Assembly (NCBI GenBank): GCA_019638575.1
Contig: JAHBTN010000009.1
Coordinates: forward strand, 62,001-126,000
From: Ferruginibacter sp.
GTDB taxonomy: Bacteria; Bacteroidota; Bacteroidia; Chitinophagales; Chitinophagaceae
Direction of reading: 5' to 3'
DNA: 64,000 nucleotides
Shown in pieces: positions 8,969 to 17,228 of this stretch (positions are counted from its first letter, which is position 1; every line of letters begins with the position of its first letter). Below the pieces are notes generated by a model. That model saw nothing but the letters and a program-made list of their open reading frames with translations. It had not been told where the DNA came from and made no database searches. The translations under genes were made by a program, and so were the position numbers.

Positions 8969-11185
8969 CTACTCTTCCTGTATCATATTATTATAACCTT
9001 TTAAAAAAATTGCTCCCAGGTTTTTATATGGAGGTATATAATCTTCCCAGCTTTCTCTTACAGCCCGGCTGGGGTCGTTGGCAAAAAGTTTGGTTAATGA
9101 TGCCCACATATCTTTCCAAACCAGCGTACTACCCGATTCAAATGACTGGTTCATATAATTAAGGATGGGCCTGTTTATATCGCCGGTTCCAATTTCTTTG
9201 GTAGATATAATATGTGCTTCGGGATTTTTTTCGATGATATCATTTAAATTTTTATACCCGCCGCACGAACCCAGCATTACTATTTTAGCATTACCACTCA
9301 TACGCCTGATGGTGCGTATAAGCCAGTAACTATGCCCCCGATGCACTACTACCGATGGATGAATATCATTATCTTCCAAATACCTGTTCAGGTGAACCTG
9401 TGCGCTGTCGTCAAGGTTAGCATCATTATCAAGCGGGCGATTAGCATACACCCATACATTTCCTTTTCTCGATCTTATTTCGTACCATTCTTTACTGGGG
9501 TTTATAATCCAGTCTTTTGATGAAAAAGAATTAATAAACTGCGGAAAAAAAGTTTTTCCATCTTCATCGCCATACCAGTATACCTGTTGCACTATACGGC
9601 CTTTTTCATCCTGCATATCTTTATTTGCTATTTCGTAAATAGATGGTATGCCCAATACACTGGTAAGGTTGATATTGTTTTTTTCATCGGCCGATAAAAA
9701 AATTGTTTTTAATAAACCGTAAATAGTTTTACCTCTTGTGTTGTTGTTTTGGATGGCATTGTTTTCGTTTTCACTTATATATTGTAAAATGGTTTGTTTA
9801 AGTTTTTCATCGGTAATACTGCTGTACGAATCTGCCACATCTATAGCATCTTCCAGGCTGCCCGTTTTATCGAGGTTGGCAATAAACCCACGCATTAAAA
9901 CCTGTGATGAAGTTTTAGGCATAAATTTTAAAAAAGTATCCAGCTTATTAAAATTTGCTGCTATCTTGATAAATTTTTTAAAATAATCAAAATGAACATC
10001 CAGTAATAACGAATCGGTTCGGGGCTGCTTGCCCAGCCGCTGCAGTAACCTGAAAAAGCTGTGCTTATAGCTTGATGTATAAATTTCATTTTCGCTCATC
10101 ACCATCATAAAATAAATATCAATGGCCGATAAGGAATCAATGGCTTTCATCCGGGTATTGATATTACTTAATTCGTGCAATGCATTAATAGGTGTTACAA
10201 AATGCTGTATCGCTTTATTTTGCAGTGTTTCTCTTAAGCCATTGGGACCAAACATGGCAATAGGCGTATCTTTTGCCGGCGATACCATCCTTTTAAAATA
10301 TTCTATTTCGGTTCGTACAAGCAACTTGTAATATCCTACACTATCATAGCCTTTTCCATTTTCACCAATATATTTTTTTATACTTTCCACCGTTTGTTTT
10401 CCATGCATGATATCATCTAAAAAAGGAAAATACAACAGTGCATTAGGTGTTTTGCTTAAAGCCACTACAGCTTTTACTACCGGGTTTGTATTACGGTGTA
10501 CCAGTAATCCAATTTTTGAATCTACAGCCTGTGCTGCAGTGTAAATACCGGTGGGATTGTACAGGCAGCTCTCTACAATCAGCGAATCGGCAAAAGGCTC
10601 GTTGCTATATGGGCCAATGGTTTGTAAAATTTTATCGGGATTAAGCTTACAAAACTGTAAGTACAATATTTTTTTACTATCGGCATAGCCTTTGTTTTCT
10701 ACAAATATTTCGATAATAATTTTATTTACCTGGTAGGGCGCCTCGTTAATGATGGGAACCATGCTTTTACCCAATACATTGTCTGATAAAACTTTTTCAA
10801 AAGTTTCTACAAGCAAAGGAGTGTACAATGGGTTAAACTCTTTTGTTTTCCAGCTGCTGCGAAAACCTTTTAACAGGTTTTCTATATACCCCAGGTTTCT
10901 TACCTTTTCATTATTTGTTTTTATAAGAGTATCTTTTTCTACCTGGTTTTGTAATGCATCAATCTTTCTTATAAGGGCATCGCTAACCGCCAGGTTAATA
11001 TCCGGCTTCGACGAAACTTTTATTACACCATCTGCTTTACCATCCAGTTTATCTAACTGAAGTTGCTCTTCATTAATCTTATCATGAAACAATTGCCTGT
11101 AAATAGGCACTATTACAGAGTCCTGTAAGGCTAATGCCTGTACAGATGTAAATAACAATAGGATGAAGATTACCTGTTTTTTCAT
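8969..11185 (-). CDS. Secreted protein with C-terminal clan-CD (caspase/gingipain-like) His/Cys pair
   Basis: I do not recognise a named family. The ATG at 11185 gives 738 residues starting with a clear signal peptide (MKKQVIFILLLF to ALA); a TTG six codons upstream is less likely. The first 480 residues are mainly helical and featureless. The last 200 hold a Rossmann-like alternation: a strand with YWYGDEDGK, a strand ending VVVHRGHSYW (H615, H618), then KIVMLGSCGGY (C641). Hydrophobic strand-His-Gly followed by hydrophobic strand-Cys-Gly is the dyad layout of clan-CD cysteine proteases such as caspases and gingipains. Activity is inferred, and a non-proteolytic role is possible. The gene is transcribed alone. 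Confidence 0.6.
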   Translation of the reverse strand: MKKQVIFILLLFTSVQALALQDSVIVPIYRQLFHDKINEEQLQLDKLDGKADGVIKVSSKPDINLAVSDALIRKIDALQNQVEKDTLIKTNNEKVRNLGYIENLLKGFRSSWKTKEFNPLYTPLLVETFEKVLSDNVLGKSMVPIINEAPYQVNKIIIEIFVENKGYADSKKILYLQFCKLNPDKILQTIGPYSNEPFADSLIVESCLYNPTGIYTAAQAVDSKIGLLVHRNTNPVVKAVVALSKTPNALLYFPFLDDIMHGKQTVESIKKYIGENGKGYDSVGYYKLLVRTEIEYFKRMVSPAKDTPIAMFGPNGLRETLQNKAIQHFVTPINALHELSNINTRMKAIDSLSAIDIYFMMVMSENEIYTSSYKHSFFRLLQRLGKQPRTDSLLLDVHFDYFKKFIKIAANFNKLDTFLKFMPKTSSQVLMRGFIANLDKTGSLEDAIDVADSYSSITDEKLKQTILQYISENENNAIQNNNTRGKTIYGLLKTIFLSADEKNNINLTSVLGIPSIYEIANKDMQDEKGRIVQQVYWYGDEDGKTFFPQFINSFSSKDWIINPSKEWYEIRSRKGNVWVYANRPLDNDANLDDSAQVHLNRYLEDNDIHPSVVVHRGHSYWLIRTIRRMSGNAKIVMLGSCGGYKNLNDIIEKNPEAHIISTKEIGTGDINRPILNYMNQSFESGSTLVWKDMWASLTKLFANDPSRAVRESWEDYIPPYKNLGAIFLKGYNNMIQEE

Positions 11186-11381
11186 CGGTGTATGCAATAA
11201 CAAAGATGCTAAAATTATACCATTGTGCTTACAATTGCCATCTTTGATAATAAAAAAGCTTAATAAAATCCTTGTTCTTGCAGATTTAAACTAACGTGTT
11301 CTTATTAATTTCAAATAATTTCTTTACAATTTAATAATACAAAACTACCAGTAAAATCGGGCAGTTCATTAAGGTAAAGGC

Positions 11382-11389
11382 TATTTTTG
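11382..11389 (+). promoter_or_regulatory. -7 promoter element of the response regulator gene
   Basis: TATTTTTG matches TAnnTTTG and ends 6 bp before the ATG at 11396. The transcript would have almost no 5' leader. Confidence 0.5.
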
Positions 11390-11395
11390 CAGGAT

Positions 11396-12085
11396 ATGAG
11401 TATTGCAAATAATGTTAAAAAAATTTTAATTGCTGATGACGAACCGGATATACTGGAAATCATCAGTTACAACCTGCAACAGGAAGGCTATGAAATTGTA
11501 ACCGCCAAAAATGGTAACGAGGCATTGGATAAAGCCATAAAGTTAAAACCCGACCTCATCATACTTGATATTATGATGCCCGGAAAAAACGGGATGGAAG
11601 TTTGTAATATTCTTAGGATGCAGCCGGCCTTTAATGAAACACTAATTATTTTTTTAACCGCATTAAGCGATGAAGGCTCCGAAATAAAAGGCCTTGAATC
11701 AGGCGCCGATGATTACATCACAAAACCGGTAAGCACAAAAGTATTGGTGAGCAAAGTGAATGCACTTTTCAGGCGTGTTATTAAAGATGAAAAAACTATG
11801 TTGCAATTAGGCGATTTGAAGATTGACCGTGAAAAATTTATTGTCAACTACCTGGGCAATGATATCATACTTGCCCGCAAAGAATTTGAACTGCTTGCTT
11901 TGCTTGCAGGCAAGCCAGGTAAGGTTTTTTTACGCAACGAAATTTTACAACAGGTTTGGGGCACCGATGTGATTGTGGGCGACCGCACCATTGATGTGCA
12001 CATTAGAAAAATACGCCAAAAGCTAAACCTCGATTGCATCACCACAGTAAAAGGAGTTGGCTATAAGTTTGAATTTTTACAATAG
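11396..12085 (+). CDS. OmpR/PhoB-family response regulator
   Basis: A two-domain transcription factor of 229 residues. The receiver has the acidic pair D14/D15 in IADDEPD, phospho-acceptor D58 in LIILDIMMPG, the switch Thr in FLTALS and the Lys of YITKPVS. The C-terminal winged helix has the OmpR pattern LLALLAGKPGKVFLR and DVHIRKIRQKL, ending VKGVGYKF. I took the ATG at 11396, just after an AGGA, rather than an upstream TTG that lies inside the promoter. The histidine kinase gene follows after 64 bp, so the two probably form one signalling pair. The stimulus is unknown. Confidence 0.93.
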   Translation: MSIANNVKKILIADDEPDILEIISYNLQQEGYEIVTAKNGNEALDKAIKLKPDLIILDIMMPGKNGMEVCNILRMQPAFNETLIIFLTALSDEGSEIKGLESGADDYITKPVSTKVLVSKVNALFRRVIKDEKTMLQLGDLKIDREKFIVNYLGNDIILARKEFELLALLAGKPGKVFLRNEILQQVWGTDVIVGDRTIDVHIRKIRQKLNLDCITTVKGVGYKFEFLQ

Positions 12086-12112
12086 CACAACTATTATCAG
12101 CCACCTGTTAAG

Positions 12113-12120
12113 TACTTTTG
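12113..12120 (+). promoter_or_regulatory. -7 promoter element of the histidine kinase gene
   Basis: TACTTTTG matches TAnnTTTG, 29 bp upstream of the kinase ATG. It suggests the kinase can be transcribed separately from the regulator. Confidence 0.45.
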
Positions 12121-12149
12121 TATGTTGATTTAAATTTTAAAGTAAAATC

Positions 12150-13199
12150 ATGCTCTCCAAAAAAAATATTTCGCCCCAGCAATTATCGGCGCTTACAGCG
12201 CTGGGCCTTTCGGTACCCATTGCCATCGGTATCTTTATCTTTAAACCTGTATGGTGGATTGCATTATTGTCATTTGCTGTTATCTTCTTAGGCGCTTTTG
12301 CACTTATATTGTATACACTGCAAACATTCATCTACAGGAAAATAAAACTTATTTATAAATTCATTTACCATACCAAAGCAAGTAAAAAAGAAGAATTTTA
12401 TTATAAAAATATTTTACCCCAAAAAAGTATTGATGAAGTTAGGGAAGATGTAGAAAAATGGGCCCAGCAACGCAAGGCCGAGATTGAACAACTGCAGCAA
12501 AACGAAGCCTACCGAAAAGATTTTTTACAAAACCTAAGCCACGAGTTAAAGACACCCATCTTTGCCATACAGGGATATGTTGATACTTTGCTAAATGGCG
12601 CTTTAAACAATGCTGAAGTAAATACCAAATTCCTGCAAAGTGCTTCGCATAATATTGACCGTTTGGTAACCCTGGTTGCCGATCTTGATGCAATCTCAAA
12701 ACTAGAAAGTGGCGAACAACACCTGGTGATGGACAACTTCATCATTCAAGACCTGGTAAAAGAAGTGTTCGATTCTCTGGCCATAAAAGCCGATGAGAAA
12801 CATATAAAATGCGAAATTAAAAAGGGGTGCGAACTGCCTCTTACCGTGTATGCCGATAAAGAAAAAATAAGGCAGGTGTTTATAAACCTTATCGATAATG
12901 CTATCAAATACGGCAAAATAAACAGCATCATTGAAGCAAGTTTTTACAAATTAGACGGTGCAAATGTTTTAATAGAAATAAGTGATGAAGGCGCCGGTAT
13001 TACCGAAGAACACTTGCCACGGATATTTGAACGCTTTTACCGTACCGACCTTGCACGCAGCCGTAATGTAGGCGGAAGCGGCCTTGGCCTATCCATTTGC
13101 AAACATATTATTGAAGCACATGGACAAACCATTCATGTACGCAGTAAGATAGATGTGGGAAGCACTTTTGGTTTTACATTGCAAAGCAAAAAGCCATAA
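12150..13199 (+). CDS. Sensor histidine kinase
   Basis: A 349-residue kinase with two N-terminal membrane helices (about residues 12-32 and 37-60) and almost no periplasmic loop between them, so it may sense a membrane or cytoplasmic signal. A short linker leads to the HisKA domain with the phospho-acceptor H131 in LSHELKTP. The ATPase domain shows NLIDNAIKYG (N box), DEGAGI (G1) and GGSGLGLSICK (G2). It is the partner of the upstream OmpR-type regulator and ends 11 bp from the convergent thiolase gene. It resembles PhoR/WalK-type kinases stripped of their sensor domain. Confidence 0.92.
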   Translation: MLSKKNISPQQLSALTALGLSVPIAIGIFIFKPVWWIALLSFAVIFLGAFALILYTLQTFIYRKIKLIYKFIYHTKASKKEEFYYKNILPQKSIDEVREDVEKWAQQRKAEIEQLQQNEAYRKDFLQNLSHELKTPIFAIQGYVDTLLNGALNNAEVNTKFLQSASHNIDRLVTLVADLDAISKLESGEQHLVMDNFIIQDLVKEVFDSLAIKADEKHIKCEIKKGCELPLTVYADKEKIRQVFINLIDNAIKYGKINSIIEASFYKLDGANVLIEISDEGAGITEEHLPRIFERFYRTDLARSRNVGGSGLGLSICKHIIEAHGQTIHVRSKIDVGSTFGFTLQSKKP

Positions 13200-13210
13200 T
13201 ACTATTGTAC

Positions 13211-14389
13211 TTATGCAATATTTTCGATGATGCCTGCAATACCCTGCCCACCGCCAACACAGGCGGTTACAATACCATACTTTTTATTAAGCCTTTTCAT
13301 ATCATTAATGATTTGAATGGTAAGCTTGCAGCCGGTACAGCCAAGCGGATGGCCCAATGCAATGGCGCCGCCGTTTATGTTTACAATATCGTTATTCAAA
13401 TTCAAAGTACGTATTACTGCTAATGACTGTGAGGCAAATGCTTCGTTCAGTTCAATCAAATCAATTTGCTGCATACTCATGCCTGCCTGTTTTAAAACCT
13501 TTGGCACCGCCTCTACCGGGCCCACACCCATAATACGTGGATGCACACCGGCGCTAACACAGTTAACCAAACGGGCAATGGGTTTAAGGCCCAGTTCATT
13601 AATCATCTTCTCTCCCATCACAATTACAAAAGCAGCGCCATCGCTTGTTTGCGAAGAGTTGCCCGCAGTAACGCAACCGCCGGCAGCAAATGCAGGCTTA
13701 AGTTTTGCAAGCCCTTCCAGCGATGTATCGGCACGTACACCTTCATCAGTATCTACCACAAAACTTCTTTTTTGTTTTTTTCCTTTTTCATCTACATACA
13801 CTTCATTAACCGTTATCGGCAAAATGCCCGATTTAAAATACCCTTCTTTAATAGCATTGCCTGCCTTTACATGACTTTTATAACTAAAAGCATCCTGTTC
13901 TTCCCTGCTTATATTGTATTCTTTGGCTACCGCTTCGGCAGTAAGACCCATTCCTAAATAATAATCGGGCTCTGTTTCTGCAATGGCATACGATGGAACC
14001 GTTTTCCATCCGGCGGTAGGCACCATCGTCATACTCTCGGTTCCGCCGGCAATAATACACTCTGCCATGCCACTGCGTATTTTGGCTGTAGCCATGGCAA
14101 TACTTTCTAAGCCACTTGCACAATAACGGTTAATGGTAATGCCCGGCGCATGTATGCCCACCGCTTTTACCGAAATCATCCTGCCTACCTGTAACCCTTG
14201 CTCAGCCTCAGGTACGGCATTTCCCACAATCACATCATCTACCCTTTTTACATCAAGCTGTGGCACACTTGCCAGCAAACCTTTAATCACTTCCACAGCC
14301 AAATCATCGGGCCTTGTAAACCTAAAGCCACCCTTCTTACTTTTGGTAATGGCTGTTCTAAATCCTGCAACTATATATGCTTCCTGCAT
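13211..14389 (-). CDS. Acetyl-CoA C-acyltransferase (thiolase)
   Basis: Thiolase that either cleaves 3-ketoacyl-CoA in beta-oxidation or condenses two acetyl-CoA. In 392 residues it has the nucleophile C90 in NRYCASGLES, the His of GHPLGCTG (H347) and the acid/base C377 in CVGGGQG, a complete triad. The form CASGLE and absence of a neighbouring fadB favour a FadA/FadI-like or AtoB-like role that sequence alone cannot settle. The gene stands alone. Its leader contains a 49-bp element also found before moxR. Confidence 0.92.
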   Translation of the reverse strand: MQEAYIVAGFRTAITKSKKGGFRFTRPDDLAVEVIKGLLASVPQLDVKRVDDVIVGNAVPEAEQGLQVGRMISVKAVGIHAPGITINRYCASGLESIAMATAKIRSGMAECIIAGGTESMTMVPTAGWKTVPSYAIAETEPDYYLGMGLTAEAVAKEYNISREEQDAFSYKSHVKAGNAIKEGYFKSGILPITVNEVYVDEKGKKQKRSFVVDTDEGVRADTSLEGLAKLKPAFAAGGCVTAGNSSQTSDGAAFVIVMGEKMINELGLKPIARLVNCVSAGVHPRIMGVGPVEAVPKVLKQAGMSMQQIDLIELNEAFASQSLAVIRTLNLNNDIVNINGGAIALGHPLGCTGCKLTIQIINDMKRLNKKYGIVTACVGGGQGIAGIIENIA

Positions 14390-14410
14390 GTTTATTTTTT
14401 TTATGTACCC

Positions 14411-14459
14411 GGCTGCAAACCGTTAATCAGCTTCATTGGCGTCGCACCCTTGTACGTTA
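14411..14459 (-). repeat. Copy 1 of a 49-bp leader element (thiolase)
   Basis: This stretch matches 28730-28778 at 43 of 49 positions. Both copies lie on the minus strand a short distance upstream of a start codon. In this copy the element sits between a TAnnTTTG element (14507-14514) and the thiolase ATG, so it would be in the 5' leader RNA. Function unknown. Confidence 0.7.
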
Positions 14460-14506
14460 GTAATTTTATTGAACTTTATTTTAGTTGTTTATGCAACTTT
14501 ATATAC

Positions 14507-14514
14507 CAAAGTTA
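14507..14514 (-). promoter_or_regulatory. -7 promoter element of the thiolase gene
   Basis: The minus strand reads TAACTTTG, a TAnnTTTG match about 118 bp upstream of the thiolase ATG. It predicts a leader of roughly 110 nt that includes the repeated 49-bp element. Confidence 0.35.
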
Positions 14515-14553
14515 TAGTTTCTGTATCAAAACAAAAAACTGATTACAGTATTG

Positions 14554-14561
14554 TACTTTTG
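14554..14561 (+). promoter_or_regulatory. -7 promoter element of pyrD
   Basis: TACTTTTG matches TAnnTTTG and ends 5 bp before the pyrD ATG, which again suggests a near-leaderless transcript. Confidence 0.5.
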
Positions 14562-14566
14562 CGCCC

Positions 14567-15634
14567 ATGTATAAACTGTTACGCTCTTTATTATTCTGTT
14601 TTGATCCTGAAAAGGTTCATTATTTTTCAATGAATACATTAAAGTTGTTGTGCAGCATCCACGGCATACAAAACCTGGTAACAGTAATTTTTAAACCAAA
14701 GGCAAACCAGCAATTTTCGGTTTTTAATATTCAGTTTTCAAACCGTATTGGTCTGGGCGCCGGGTTTGATAAGAATGCAAAATATTTAAACCAATTGCAA
14801 TCGCTTGGTTTTGGATTTGTAGAGATTGGTACGGTAACGCCGCTGCCACAGGCCGGCAATGATAAGCCAAGATTATTTCGCCTGCCAAAAGATAAAGCGC
14901 TTATTAACCGCATGGGTTTTAATAACGATGGAGTTGATGCTATTGCAAAAAGATTGCAGCAATGGAAAGAAAAAAATCAGCATAAAAAAACAGCAAAAGA
15001 GCGCCTGGTAGTTGGAGGTAATATCGGTAAAAACAAAATTACCCCTAACGAAGATGCATGGAAAGATTACGAGATATGCTTTAAAGCTCTGCATAATTAT
15101 GTAGATTATTTTGTGGTGAACGTAAGCTCGCCAAACACACCGGGCTTAAGAGAACTACAGGAAAAAGATTCGCTAAGAAAAATTATCAGCAACCTGCAAA
15201 GCATTAATAAAACACTTGCCTGCCCCAAACCAATACTTTTAAAAATAGCGCCCGACCTTACAAATGAACAGGTAGATGATGTTATTGACCTGGCTTTTGA
15301 AATAAAACTGGATGGCATTGTGGCTGCTAATACAACTATTAGCAGAAACAACCTTACAACCAACCCATCAATCATCAGTAAAATTGGTGCAGGTGGACTA
15401 AGCGGTTTACCTGTTAAAGATAGAAGCACTGCTATGGTACAATACATTCATCAAAAAACTAGCAGCCGCAGCGCTGAAACAAACTGGCAAATACCAATTA
15501 TTGCAAGCGGGGGTATTTTTACCGGCGCCCATGCAAAAGAAAAATTAGATGCCGGCGCATCGTTAGTGCAGGTATGGACGGGTTTTATTTACGAAGGCCC
15601 CGGTATTGTAAAAAAAATTTGCACTCAACTTTAA
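14567..15634 (+). CDS. pyrD: Dihydroorotate dehydrogenase (quinone), class 2
   Basis: Membrane-associated flavoenzyme that oxidises dihydroorotate to orotate in pyrimidine synthesis, passing electrons to quinone. The 355-residue protein has an amphipathic N-terminal helical region (LLRSLLFCFDPEKVHYFSM) typical of class 2, which anchors it to the membrane. The FMN barrel shows GLGAGFDKNA, GFGFVEIGTVT, the active-site block NVSSPNTPGLR, and GGIFTGAHAKEKLDAGASLVQ near the end. It is followed 30 bp later by the terC-like gene. Confidence 0.95.
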   Translation: MYKLLRSLLFCFDPEKVHYFSMNTLKLLCSIHGIQNLVTVIFKPKANQQFSVFNIQFSNRIGLGAGFDKNAKYLNQLQSLGFGFVEIGTVTPLPQAGNDKPRLFRLPKDKALINRMGFNNDGVDAIAKRLQQWKEKNQHKKTAKERLVVGGNIGKNKITPNEDAWKDYEICFKALHNYVDYFVVNVSSPNTPGLRELQEKDSLRKIISNLQSINKTLACPKPILLKIAPDLTNEQVDDVIDLAFEIKLDGIVAANTTISRNNLTTNPSIISKIGAGGLSGLPVKDRSTAMVQYIHQKTSSRSAETNWQIPIIASGGIFTGAHAKEKLDAGASLVQVWTGFIYEGPGIVKKICTQL

Positions 15635-15664
15635 AAATTAAATTTTAAAACATTTAAAATATTT

Positions 15665-16471
15665 ATGGAACATTTATTTACATCAGAAAGTATAATCAGC
15701 TTTTTAATATTGGTTGTGCTGGAAGTTGTGCTGGGCATTGATAATGTAATTTTTGTAAGTATCATCCTAAACCGGCTTGAAAAAATTAAAGACCAGAAAA
15801 GAGCCCGCCGTATTTGGATGATTACAGGCATCATTTCAAGAAGCCTGCTATTGCTTGCTTTAAGCTGGCTGCTTACACAAAAAGGCAAAGCTGTTTTTAC
15901 AGTAATGGGCAAGGGGTTCGACCTGGCAAGTATTGTAATGCTGGCCGGCGGTATATTTCTTATTTATAAATCGGTGATGGAAATACACCATAAGTTAGAA
16001 GGAGAAGACCCTAATGCTGCCAAACAAAAAAATAATAAAATTTCATTGGGCAATGCCATCGGCCAAATTATGCTTATTGACGCTGTATTTTCTTTTGATA
16101 GCATCATCACTGCCGGCGGTACGGCCAGGCATGTTGAAATTATGATTGCTGCCGTAGTAATTGCCATGGTTGTTATGTTCCTGTTCAGCCCGGCCATTTC
16201 TGCATTCATACATAAACATCCCACATTAAAAATGCTGGCTCTTTCATTCCTGGTAATGATTGGCCTTAGCTTAATAATTGAAGGATGGGACAGCGAAGCT
16301 GCACACCAACTGCACCTAAAAAATTATATCTACTTTGGCATGGCATTTTCTTTTGTGGTAGAGATGCTGAATATGCTGATGCGTAAAAGAATGGCCACGA
16401 ACAGGGTGGTACAATTGAATGAACCAGTTTTAAAAGATGAAGATCAAAAAAACTCAGGCCAGGCAAAGTAA
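15665..16471 (+). CDS. TerC-family integral membrane protein
   Basis: A 268-residue inner-membrane protein with about seven helices. The TerC signature is clear: LEVVLGIDNVIFVSI near the start and IDAVFSFDSIITAGG in the middle, with conserved Asp residues inside membrane helices. TerC relatives are linked to tellurite resistance and, better supported, to manganese export or metal loading of secreted proteins. No ter cluster is nearby, so tellurite is unlikely to be its main role. Its 3' end overlaps the convergent rsmE gene by 18 bp. Confidence 0.9.
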   Translation: MEHLFTSESIISFLILVVLEVVLGIDNVIFVSIILNRLEKIKDQKRARRIWMITGIISRSLLLLALSWLLTQKGKAVFTVMGKGFDLASIVMLAGGIFLIYKSVMEIHHKLEGEDPNAAKQKNNKISLGNAIGQIMLIDAVFSFDSIITAGGTARHVEIMIAAVVIAMVVMFLFSPAISAFIHKHPTLKMLALSFLVMIGLSLIIEGWDSEAAHQLHLKNYIYFGMAFSFVVEMLNMLMRKRMATNRVVQLNEPVLKDEDQKNSGQAK

Positions 16472-17161
16472 AGTGGCAGCAACCATGCCGGCAGTTTCGG
16501 TTCTTAACCTTGTATTACCAAGCGATACAGCGCTAAAATGATGCTGCATAGCTAAATCAATTTCTTCTTTTGTAAAATCGCCTTCGGGGCCAATCAATAT
16601 GATTTTTGAAGTAAGCGAACGGTTATTCAGTTCGGTTAATTCACGCTTGGTTTCGTTTATGCAATGAGCAATAAACTTTTGTTGCTGTTGCGATGATGTT
16701 ACCAGTGCATTGAATTTTGCTGGTGCCTGTAAAACCGGTAGCCATGTTTGTTGCGATTGCAGCATAGCGCTTACCAATATACTTTTAAACCTATCCTGCC
16801 TAAATGTTATTTTTTCTGTTCGTTCGCAAATTAGTGGTATAATTTCCCTCACACCAATCTCTGTTGCTTTCTCTAAAAACCATTCAAAGCGGCTGCTGTT
16901 TTTTATTAATGAAATGGCAATACTTATATTGGCAGCCGGGTGCTGCAGGTTGCCTGATTGTATAATATTTGCAGAGCATTTTTTCCTGTTATCATCAATC
17001 AATTCGGCGATGCATAAAAGGCCCTGGCCATTTGTTATTTGTATTTGTTGGCCAATTTGCATACGCAGCACTTGTATAATATGCTTGCTGGTATTTTCAT
17101 CAAATACAATATGCCCTGTTACGGTATGTAAATCTTCTTTATAAAAAAAAGGTAACGACAT
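16454..17161 (-). CDS. rsmE: 16S rRNA (uracil-1498-N3)-methyltransferase
   Basis: SPOUT-class methyltransferase that modifies U1498 in the decoding centre of 16S rRNA. The 235-residue protein has an N-terminal PUA-like domain and the C-terminal trefoil knot, recognisable as ILIGPEGDFTKEEI and VSLGNTRLRTETAG, which bind SAM. Length is normal. It converges on the terC-like gene with an 18-bp overlap of coding ends. The start ATG is followed by SLPFFYK, as is usual in this phylum. Confidence 0.95.
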   Translation of the reverse strand: MSLPFFYKEDLHTVTGHIVFDENTSKHIIQVLRMQIGQQIQITNGQGLLCIAELIDDNRKKCSANIIQSGNLQHPAANISIAISLIKNSSRFEWFLEKATEIGVREIIPLICERTEKITFRQDRFKSILVSAMLQSQQTWLPVLQAPAKFNALVTSSQQQQKFIAHCINETKRELTELNNRSLTSKIILIGPEGDFTKEEIDLAMQHHFSAVSLGNTRLRTETAGMVAATLLCLA

Positions 17162-17228
17162 AAAAAATAATGGAGAACAAATTTATCATTCATTCTCCAC
17201 TCATAATTCATAATTAATAATTCAATAA

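Noticed and set aside
13317-13957. Long plus-strand frames opposite the thiolase gene
   Set aside because: They mirror the thiolase coding sequence, whose motifs and triad are complete. The frames have no recognisable protein features.
14411-14459. Conserved small peptide gene in the repeated leader element
   Set aside because: The only shared frame has non-synonymous changes at most differing positions, a stop in one copy, and no consistent start codon.
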